The notes under the pieces are model-generated. The model was not told the origin of the DNA. It saw only the letters and a program-made list of their open reading frames with translations, and made no database searches. Of a DNA stretch of 7,634 nt, positions 1 through 5,688 are shown in pieces (the stretch's first letter is position 1; each line of letters starts with the position of its first letter). Where the stretch lies: positions 1 to 7,634 of the forward strand of contig DATKZY010000075.1 in assembly GCA_035527715.1 (NCBI GenBank). The letters are read 5' to 3'. The position numbers and the translations under genes are program-made. The stretch comes from DSUN01 sp035527715 (GTDB taxonomy: Bacteria; Planctomycetota; PUPC01; DSUN01).

Positions 1-70
1 CCTCCTTCGGAGGCTCAGAACGCGGCCACCTGTCTCGAAGGAGACTACACGCACCCAACGTCTCTTCGCC

Positions 71-100
71 TTGGAATTTCCCTGCTGTTTCGCTTACAAT
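71..100 (+). promoter_or_regulatory. Sigma70-type promoter of the OstA-like gene
   Basis: A -35 box TTGGAA (71-76) and a -10 box TACAAT (95-100) are separated by 18 bp. They match the consensus at 4/6 and 5/6 positions. The start of transcription would be near 107, giving a leader of about 43 nt before the ATG at 150. The local AT content is clearly higher than in the surrounding GC-rich sequence. Assignment is by pattern only. Confidence 0.6.
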
Positions 101-138
101 AGCAGCCATAGAAGCCAGACAGCCTCCCTTGTCCCCCT

Positions 139-142
139 GGAG
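139..142 (+). promoter_or_regulatory. Ribosome binding site deciding the ATG at 150
   Basis: GGAG lies 7 nt upstream of the ATG at 150. It favours that start over the in-frame TTG at 129, which has no purine-rich sequence in front of it. The reading frame stays open upstream to the window edge, so the start has to be chosen on this basis and on the signal peptide. Confidence 0.6.
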
Positions 143-149
143 CCGCCTC

Positions 150-830
150 ATGGGACGACTTGTCGCGTTGGCACTGTTCCTCGTCGCCCCGTGCGCGGCC
201 ACCCTGGCGGGCGCGGCGGCCGCCCCCCCGCCGCCCAAGAAGGAGCCCGAGGTGGTCGAGCGCCTCCAGGCCTGGGCCGACAAGATTCTCTACCACGACG
301 ACACGGGCAAGTTCTTCTTCGCTGGCAAGGTCCTCGTCCTCAAGGGCGAGTTGCGGGTGGACTGCACCGAGATGGAGGGCATGGTGGACCCCAGGACCCG
401 CGAGATCGTCAAGATCATCGCGACGGGCGCGGTCACGCTCTCGACCGTGGACACGATCAAGGTCGGCCCCAGCAGCGACCGGCCGGCGACGACGAGCGAC
501 GCGCCCGACGCATGGCGTGCCACGTGCTCGAAGGCCGACTACGATCTGCGCGCGGGCAAGATCATCATGACCGCCGGCCCGGGCAAGCCGCGCCCCCAGC
601 TCCGCCGGGCGCAGGGCAACGGCGAGGCCGACACGATCATCTTCCTGCCCAGCAAGGGGGAGTACGAGCTGATCGGCAACCCCGTGATCCGCGGCGAGAT
701 CCCCACCGGCCCCGCCAAGCCCCCCAAACGCACCGTGGACACCAAGGCGAAGGGCAAGGACGTGCCGAAGGCGAAGGAGCCCAAGGCCAAGGACGACCCC
801 CCTCCCGCCCCGCCGGCCAAGCAGCCCTGA
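150..830 (+). CDS. Exported LptA/OstA-like protein
   Basis: A 226-residue protein. Residues 1-25 are a signal peptide (basic GR, hydrophobic LVALALFLVAP core, Ala-rich end), so it is predicted to be periplasmic. The Cys at 15 follows Pro, which is not a lipobox. Residues about 43-183 show the spacing of OstA/LptA-type beta repeats: an ADKILYHD start, then 'F-x-G-K-V-x-V', then 'A-T-G-A-V-T-L', then a second round with KADYDLRAGKIIMT and a final 'YELIGNPVIRGE'. LptA proteins bridge lipopolysaccharide between the inner and outer membranes, and relatives with the same fold have other envelope roles. The last 40 residues are a Lys/Pro/Ala-rich, probably disordered tail. No lptB, lptC or kdsC lies next to it, so a true LptA role is unproven. 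It converges on pyruvate kinase with a 9-nt gap. The gene call is strong; the family call is moderate because it rests on pattern rather than a conserved catalytic motif. Confidence 0.8.
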   Translation: MGRLVALALFLVAPCAATLAGAAAAPPPPKKEPEVVERLQAWADKILYHDDTGKFFFAGKVLVLKGELRVDCTEMEGMVDPRTREIVKIIATGAVTLSTVDTIKVGPSSDRPATTSDAPDAWRATCSKADYDLRAGKIIMTAGPGKPRPQLRRAQGNGEADTIIFLPSKGEYELIGNPVIRGEIPTGPAKPPKRTVDTKAKGKDVPKAKEPKAKDDPPPAPPAKQP

Positions 831-839
831 GAGGCCATC

Positions 840-2243
840 TCACACGACCAGCACCTTCACGATGTTGGTCGCGCCGGGCAGGGGTGTCGCGCCGCCGACG
901 AGCACCATGGCCTGCCCCTTCCTCACCGCCTCCAGCCGCACGAGCTGGCGCTGCGCCCGGGCGATCAGGGCATCCGTCGAGTCGGCCATCGGCGCGGGAT
1001 GAGCCTCCACCCCCCACACGAGCGCCAGGCGCCGGCAGCACGCCGGCACGGGGCAGAAGGCGTGGATAGGGCACGCCGGGCGCCGCTGGGCCACGAGCCT
1101 GGCGGTGGCGCCCGAGATGGTGAAGACCACGAGGGCCGAGGCCCGCACGTCCTCCGCCGCTCGCACCGCGGCATCCGCCACCGCGGCGGGGACCGACAGC
1201 GTCTCCCAGTGAGCCAGCGCCGACCGGTCGGGGCGGAACACGGTCTCGGCGGCCTCGGCGATCCGGGCCATCATGGCCACGGCTGCCACCGGGTAGCGGC
1301 CGATCGAGGTCTCCGCCGACAGCATCACGGCATCGGTGCCGTCGAAGATGGCGTTCGCCACGTCGGATGCCTCGGCCCGCGTGGGCCGGGGGTTGCGCAC
1401 CATGGACTCGAGCATCTGGGTGGCCACGGTGACGGGCTTGCCGCGCCGGTTGGCCTCGCGGATGATGCGCTTCTGGAGCACGGGCACGCGCTCGGGCGGC
1501 ATCTCCACCCCCAGGTCGCCACGGGCCACCATCACGCCGTCGGACGCGTCGAGGATGGCACTGAGGTCGTCCACGGCCTCGGGCTGCTCGATCTTGGCGA
1601 CGACGGGCGCGTCGCCGCCGCGGCGGCGGATGAGGCGTTTCACGGCCAACACGTCCGCCGCCCGCCGCACGAACGACAGGGCCACGGCGTCCACCCCCAG
1701 CTTCAGGCCGAAAGCGAGGTCGTGGCGGTCCTTCGCCGTCATTGCGGGGGCGCTCACCAACACGCCCGGCAGGTTGATCCCCTTGTGCTCGCCCAGGGGG
1801 CCGCCAACCACGACTTCGCAGTGCACCTCATCCTTGCGCTTCGAGAGGACGCGGAGCTCCAGCAGGCCGTCGTCGAGCAGGACGCGGTCGCCGGGGTGGA
1901 CGTCTCGCGGCAGGGCGCGGTACGAGGTGGAAACGCATTCGGCATTGCCGACGAGGGGGCGCGTGGTGATCGTGAGCCGGGTGCCGGGCTTCAGCACCAC
2001 GGGCCCGCCGCCCTCGAGGCGGCCGGTGCGGATCTTGGGGCCTTGGAGGTCCTGAAGCACGCACACGTTGGCGCGAAGGCGCTTCGCCAGGCGGCGGATG
2101 CGCTCGACACGCGTCGCGTGCTCGGCGTGCGTGCCGTGGGAGAAGTTCAGGCGAAAGACGTCCACGCCGGCCTCGATCAACGCGCGCACCCGCTTCGGGG
2201 AGTCGCTCGCCGGCCCCAGCGTCGCCACGATCTTCGTCCGCAT
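840..2243 (-). CDS. pyk: Pyruvate kinase
   Basis: This enzyme converts phosphoenolpyruvate and ADP to pyruvate and ATP, the last step of glycolysis, in the cytoplasm. The 467 residues match the usual bacterial length. Visible motifs in order: KIVATLGPAS (4-13), RLNFSHG (31-37), DLQGPKIRTG (65-74), GDRVLLDDG (118-126, in the lid or B domain), the catalytic Lys in AKIEQPE (K217) with metal ligands E219 and D243 in RGDLGVE, ATQMLESM (274-281, with the conserved Thr) and TDAVMLSAETS. The C-terminal domain (about 350-467) carries a Thr/Ser-rich phosphate-binding loop FTISGATARLVA typical of the allosteric sugar-phosphate site. DLQGPK, with Lys where potassium-dependent enzymes have Glu, resembles E. 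coli PykA. The ATG at 2243 gives the canonical MRTKI N-terminus and has GGAGGT 9 nt upstream. The frame is open further upstream to 2492, but that stretch overlaps the divergent promoters and is not coding. Confidence 0.97.
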   Translation of the reverse strand: MRTKIVATLGPASDSPKRVRALIEAGVDVFRLNFSHGTHAEHATRVERIRRLAKRLRANVCVLQDLQGPKIRTGRLEGGGPVVLKPGTRLTITTRPLVGNAECVSTSYRALPRDVHPGDRVLLDDGLLELRVLSKRKDEVHCEVVVGGPLGEHKGINLPGVLVSAPAMTAKDRHDLAFGLKLGVDAVALSFVRRAADVLAVKRLIRRRGGDAPVVAKIEQPEAVDDLSAILDASDGVMVARGDLGVEMPPERVPVLQKRIIREANRRGKPVTVATQMLESMVRNPRPTRAEASDVANAIFDGTDAVMLSAETSIGRYPVAAVAMMARIAEAAETVFRPDRSALAHWETLSVPAAVADAAVRAAEDVRASALVVFTISGATARLVAQRRPACPIHAFCPVPACCRRLALVWGVEAHPAPMADSTDALIARAQRQLVRLEAVRKGQAMVLVGGATPLPGATNIVKVLVV

Positions 2244-2252
2244 GCCTTCCGC

Positions 2253-2258
2253 ACCTCC
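2253..2258 (-). promoter_or_regulatory. Ribosome binding site of pyk
   Basis: GGAGGT on the minus strand, 9 nt before the ATG at 2243. A second purine run, GGAAGG, lies between it and the start. It rules out the longer upstream open frame as the coding start. Confidence 0.65.
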
Positions 2259-2280
2259 ACAAGGCGTGGCACAGCCGCCA

Positions 2281-2309
2281 ATTATAGCCTGCGCTCCGGC
2301 GGCCTGCAA
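2281..2309 (-). promoter_or_regulatory. Sigma70-type promoter of pyk
   Basis: On the minus strand TTGCAG (2304-2309) and a perfect TATAAT (2281-2286) are separated by exactly 17 bp. The transcript would start near 2274 with a leader of about 30 nt. The element is back to back with the promoter of the arabinofuranosidase gene, with 6 bp between the two -35 boxes. Confidence 0.75.
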
Positions 2310-2315
2310 CCGCAC

Positions 2316-2344
2316 TTGAGAACCGCCCGGAGAACGGGTAGAAT
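2316..2344 (+). promoter_or_regulatory. Sigma70-type promoter of the GH51 gene
   Basis: TTGAGA (2316-2321) and TAGAAT (2339-2344) are separated by 17 bp, each matching the consensus at 5/6 positions. The start of transcription would be near 2351, leaving about 40 nt of leader before the TTG at 2392. A direct repeat GAGAAC (2318-2323 and 2330-2335) overlaps the -35 box and the spacer. Confidence 0.7.
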
Positions 2345-2379
2345 CACGGCTCGATGTCTCTCCCCCCGGAGCGCGAATC

Positions 2380-2384
2380 GAGGT
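2380..2384 (+). promoter_or_regulatory. Ribosome binding site deciding the TTG start at 2392
   Basis: GAGGT ends 7 nt before the TTG at 2392. An in-frame stop TGA at 2317-2319, and no ATG or GTG between it and 2392, leave this TTG as the only start that keeps the signal peptide. Confidence 0.6.
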
Positions 2385-2391
2385 CAGGCCA

Positions 2392-4518
2392 TTGGCAGCA
2401 GCAAGTCGCGTCCTCCCGCTCGCGGTCGCGCTGGCGCTCGGCGCGGCGGGGCGGCTCGGCGCAGGGGAACAGGCCATGGACAGGTCGGACAAGCTGTTCG
2501 AGACACGCGCCTCCAGGGGCTGGCGCGCCGAGGTCGAGGTGTTCCCGTCGCGCCGGGCGCGCGAGCGCGTGAGCCGGCTGCTCTACGGCAAGTTCTGCGA
2601 GCACCTGGGGAGCAACATCTACAACGGCATCTGGGCGCAGGTGCTGCGCAACCCGGGGTTCGAGCCGTGGCATTTCTTCGGCAACGACGCCCAGCTCGCC
2701 CACAAGGCCGAAGGGCTCGAGCGCGAGATGGGAGTCAAGGGCCTCGCGGCGAGCCGCCAGCGCGGGGTAGCGTTCCCCTGGGTCCCCTGCGGCCAGGGCG
2801 ACGCGGCGTTCGCGCTCGACGGGGACGCGCCGCTCAACTCGGAGACGTCGCAGCGGGTCGCCGTCGCCAGCGTGCCCAGGGGCGGGCTGCCGGGGGTCGC
2901 CCAGGCGATCTGTCTGCCGCTCCACCGCACGCGCGACTACGAGTTCTCGCTGGCGGCCCGGGCCAAGGGCCCCGGGCCGCGGCTCGCGGTGACGCTGCGG
3001 CGCGGCTCGCCGGACGGCGACGTGCTGGTCCGCAACGACATCGGGCCCATCGGCCCGGACTGGGCGAAGCACGCCTGCCGCCTCTCGGTACCCGACAAGC
3101 CGTTCGAGCGGGGCGAGGTGTTCTTCCTGGCCATCGCCCTGCCCAGCCCCGGCACGGTGTGGCTCGACGAGGCCGAGCTGTTTCCCTCCGACCACATCGC
3201 CGGCTTCGACCCCGATGCGGTGCGCCTGTGGCGCGAAGCCCGCCTGCCGCTGCTCCGCTACCCGGGCGGCAACTTCGCGTCCGGCTACCACTGGCAGGAC
3301 GGCGTTGGCCCCCGCGAGAAGCGGCCCACGAGGCTCAACCGCGCGTGGAACCAGCCGGAGCCGAACCACGTGGGCACCGACGAGTTCATGGCCTACTGCA
3401 AAGCGGTCGGCTGCGAGCCGTTCATCTGCGTCAACGCCGGCGACGGCACGCCCGAGGAGGCCGCCGCATGGGTCGAGTACTGCAACGGCGCCGCGACGAC
3501 CCGCTTCGGCCGCCTGCGCGCCGACAACGGCCACCCCGAGCCCTACGGCGTCCGCATCTGGCAGATCGGCAACGAGCTCTGGGGCAACTGGCAGATCGGC
3601 CACTGCTCGCGCGAGGAGTACGCCGAGCGCTACGAGCGCTTCCACAAGGCCATGAAGGCCGCCGACCCCTCGATCCACCTCATCGCCTGCGGCCAGGATC
3701 TCCGCTGGAACGAGCCGCTTGTGGCCCGCAAGGGCGCGCTCATCGAGTCGGTCTCGATTCACAGCCTGATGGGCGGCGGCCTGCGCGGCAGCAGCGATCC
3801 CTTGGGCGCGTTCGAGTCGCTCCTGGCCTATCCGACGGCCTACGCGGGCGTGCTGGACGCCCTGCGGAAGCAGATGGCCCCGCACGTGGCGAAGCCGTGC
3901 ATCGCTATCACCGAGCTGCAACTGTTCACGAACCAGCCGAGCCTGCCGAACAACGGCGAGATCGCCGAGGCCCTCTTCCTTGCCGGCATCATCCACACCG
4001 CCATCCGCACGGGCGGCCTCGTCGAGCTGATCACCCACACCGCCAACATGAACCACGGCGGCGGCCTGCGGAAGCGCCGCGAGATCGTCTACCCCAACCC
4101 CGTCTACTTCACCTCCAGGCTCTACGCCACGCAGCCGGGCGTGTGGCCGCTGGGCATTCGCGTGGCCACGCCCGCCGCCGACGTGCCGTCCCGCGGCGGG
4201 CTGCCCGCGGTGAGCCAGTCGCCGTGCCTCGACGCCGTCGCGCTCCTCGACGACGCGGGGACCGCCTTGGTCGTCCTGGCCGTCAACCGCCACCACGACA
4301 AGGCCATCCCTGCGGCGATTCGGCTCGACGGCTTCCCCGCCCGGCCCGAGGTGAGCGTCCAGACCATTCGCGGGACGGGCTGGCGCGACCTCAACACCTG
4401 GCAGGAGCCCGACCGCGTACGGCTGCACGAGGAGACCCGACGGCTCGGCGCCCCGCCCTTCGCCTTCGACTTCGAGCCCTGCTCCGTCACCGCGCTCACG
4501 TTCCGCCGGGCGCCCTGA
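2392..4518 (+). CDS. Secreted GH51-type alpha-L-arabinofuranosidase
   Basis: A 708-residue glycoside hydrolase expected to remove terminal alpha-L-arabinofuranosyl groups from arabinoxylan or arabinan outside the cytoplasm. Residues 1-25 are a signal peptide (SRVLPLAVALALGAAG). The GH51 N-terminal signature is YGKFCEHLG followed by NIYNGIWAQVLRNPGFE (65-91). Residues about 100-265 look like the beta-sandwich, carbohydrate-binding-like insert found in long members. The (beta/alpha)8 barrel follows: LRYPGGNFASGYHW (288-301), acid/base Glu395 in WQIGNELWG, SIHSLMGGG (455-463), and nucleophile Glu508 in AITELQLFTNQ. The C-terminal beta domain (about 565-705) matches the alpha-L-AF_C type. Both catalytic Glu residues are present, so it should be active. 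The start is a TTG with GAGGT 7 nt upstream; the first ATG, at 2476, would lose the signal peptide. The next gene begins 20 nt after the stop. Substrate preference (arabinofuranosidase versus endoglucanase activity known in a few GH51 members) cannot be read from sequence. Confidence 0.93.
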   Translation: MAAASRVLPLAVALALGAAGRLGAGEQAMDRSDKLFETRASRGWRAEVEVFPSRRARERVSRLLYGKFCEHLGSNIYNGIWAQVLRNPGFEPWHFFGNDAQLAHKAEGLEREMGVKGLAASRQRGVAFPWVPCGQGDAAFALDGDAPLNSETSQRVAVASVPRGGLPGVAQAICLPLHRTRDYEFSLAARAKGPGPRLAVTLRRGSPDGDVLVRNDIGPIGPDWAKHACRLSVPDKPFERGEVFFLAIALPSPGTVWLDEAELFPSDHIAGFDPDAVRLWREARLPLLRYPGGNFASGYHWQDGVGPREKRPTRLNRAWNQPEPNHVGTDEFMAYCKAVGCEPFICVNAGDGTPEEAAAWVEYCNGAATTRFGRLRADNGHPEPYGVRIWQIGNELWGNWQIGHCSREEYAERYERFHKAMKAADPSIHLIACGQDLRWNEPLVARKGALIESVSIHSLMGGGLRGSSDPLGAFESLLAYPTAYAGVLDALRKQMAPHVAKPCIAITELQLFTNQPSLPNNGEIAEALFLAGIIHTAIRTGGLVELITHTANMNHGGGLRKRREIVYPNPVYFTSRLYATQPGVWPLGIRVATPAADVPSRGGLPAVSQSPCLDAVALLDDAGTALVVLAVNRHHDKAIPAAIRLDGFPARPEVSVQTIRGTGWRDLNTWQEPDRVRLHEETRRLGAPPFAFDFEPCSVTALTFRRAP

Positions 4519-4538
4519 AGCACTCACTGGAGACCCGC

Positions 4539-5648
4539 ATGGCCAAGAAGCGTCACCCGGGAGCCTCTGGCTGGCCGCACGGCGGCGCCGCCTCCGCGCG
4601 GCACGGCCAACTCGAGGTCATTCAGCGTCTCGCCGCCAGGTTCGCGACCGGAGGCGTGGTGGACGCGGATTTCGACCGCTATTCGGAGCGCCTGAACCGG
4701 ATGCTGCGCGACTGGCGCGAGTTCCGGCACATCCGCCCCGACATGGCCGCGCTCCAGCGCGCCCTCAGGAGCCTGCCGGAAAGCGAGTTCCGCGCCCTCC
4801 TCGACCCGTCGAGCGGCCAGCGCCGCTCCCGGCGGGCGCGTGCCCGCGTCTTCCAGCTCGCCTTCGACGTGGAGATCGCCGAGCTGCTCGCCCCGGCGCT
4901 CGCCGACGCGGCCCAGCGGGCCGGCTCGCCCGACGACGCGGGCGCCCTCGCCCTCGCCGTGCACTCGCTGCGCGGCTGGTCGGACGGCTCGGTGCCGCCC
5001 GAGGCGAATCCCCTCCTCGCCATCCTCCTCGACGTCTCGTTCGACGACTTCCACGAGCTGGGCAAGGCCCTCCAGGAAGTCGAGGCCCTCATGGCCCAGG
5101 AGCCGGCCGAAGCAGCCGAGGACCCGGAACGCCAGAAGCGGGTTCAGGAAGCCATCGCGAAGCACCCGGCCTTCCAGCGCGACGCCGAGCGCCGCGCCTT
5201 TCGGCTCGGCAACCGTCTTCTTCACTACGTCGAGCGCGGGGTCGTCCGCGCCCACATCCCCGCGGAGGAGCTGGCCGCACTCACACGCGAGCTCGCCCAA
5301 CTCGCCAGGGGGATCGCGGCGCGAAGCCAGGAGGCAGACGCCCCCGACGCCTCCGCGGATATCCGCGCCTCGACGCCCGACCTGGTCGCGCGCATCCGCG
5401 GCTTCGCGAACGACCCGGCCAACGACGCCCTGTTCCGCAAGTTCACGGAGGATCTGGCAGCCGAGGCCCAGGAGGCCGCGGCCAAGGGGCTGCCCCTGGC
5501 CGAGCGCCTGGCCCCGCTGGTAGACTTCTGCCAGGTCGCCGGCGAGCCGGCCTCGCCCATTCGCACGATCATCTGCCAGGCGAGCCTCGCGCGGGCGCGA
5601 GCCGACGCCGAAAGCGAACAGGCGGGCGGAGAGGCTCCGCCCGCCTGA
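4539..5648 (+). CDS. Uncharacterised helical soluble protein
   Basis: A 369-residue protein that I do not recognise. It has no signal peptide or membrane segment, so it is probably cytoplasmic. The first 22 residues are basic and Gly/His-rich (MAKKRHPG). The rest is almost all predicted amphipathic helix with Ala, Leu, Glu and Arg: about 23-88, a very basic stretch GQRRSRRARARV (93-104), 105-185, 196-262 and 280-352, separated by Pro/Asp-rich linkers. Only two Cys occur (331, 346), and no nucleotide-binding, metal-binding or catalytic motif stands out. The ATG at 4539 has GGAG 6 nt upstream and follows the GH51 stop by 20 nt with no promoter or terminator between, so it is probably cotranscribed with it. 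Strong third-position GC and consistent protein-like composition support a real gene. The C-terminus GGEAPPA is encoded inside a perfect hairpin that abuts the stop codon. Function unknown; a scaffold or regulatory role would be a guess. Confidence 0.85.
   Translation: MAKKRHPGASGWPHGGAASARHGQLEVIQRLAARFATGGVVDADFDRYSERLNRMLRDWREFRHIRPDMAALQRALRSLPESEFRALLDPSSGQRRSRRARARVFQLAFDVEIAELLAPALADAAQRAGSPDDAGALALAVHSLRGWSDGSVPPEANPLLAILLDVSFDDFHELGKALQEVEALMAQEPAEAAEDPERQKRVQEAIAKHPAFQRDAERRAFRLGNRLLHYVERGVVRAHIPAEELAALTRELAQLARGIAARSQEADAPDASADIRASTPDLVARIRGFANDPANDALFRKFTEDLAAEAQEAAAKGLPLAERLAPLVDFCQVAGEPASPIRTIICQASLARARADAESEQAGGEAPPA
5621..5645 (+). repeat. Perfect 11-bp GC hairpin at the 3' end of the unknown gene
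   Basis: GGCGGGCGGAG (5621-5631) pairs perfectly with CTCCGCCCGCC (5635-5645) across a 3-nt loop AGG. It encodes the final residues of the protein and ends directly before the TGA at 5646. It may stabilise the 3' end of the transcript or contribute to termination together with the next hairpin. Confidence 0.7.
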
Positions 5649-5658
5649 TGACTCCAGT

Positions 5659-5681
5659 GGCACAGGCGCCCTGCCTGTGCC
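5659..5681. terminator. Candidate bidirectional terminator hairpin
   Basis: GGCACAGGC (5659-5667) and GCCTGTGCC (5673-5681) form a perfect 9-bp stem with a 5-nt loop GCCCT. It lies in the 40-nt gap between the convergent unknown gene (ends 5648) and ilvD (ends 5689), where a shared terminator is expected. Neither side has a T run, so it is not a classical intrinsic terminator. It could equally be one copy of a dispersed palindromic repeat. Confidence 0.5.
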
Positions 5682-5688
5682 CCCCAGC

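Noticed and set aside
1..45. Two small hairpins: CCTCC/GGAGG (1-13) and GTCTC/GAGAC (32-45)
   Set aside because: Stems of only 5 bp with no T tract. They could be the tail of an upstream terminator, but the evidence is too thin with the upstream gene out of view.
2354..2391. ATG at 2354 as the GH51 start via a frameshift
   Set aside because: It lies in another frame and gives an Arg/Ser-rich peptide. The TTG at 2392 gives a good signal peptide in frame without any shift.
2344..4527. 727-codon open frame on the minus strand opposite the GH51 gene
   Set aside because: It mirrors the third-position GC of GH51, whose catalytic motifs are intact. The antisense translation has no recognisable domain, and no ribosome binding site was identified.
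999..4538. Very long plus-strand open frame running antisense to pyk and out of frame through the GH51 gene
   Set aside because: Arg/Gly/His-rich, low-complexity translation caused by high GC. Only its last part, from 4539, has a ribosome binding site and protein-like composition.
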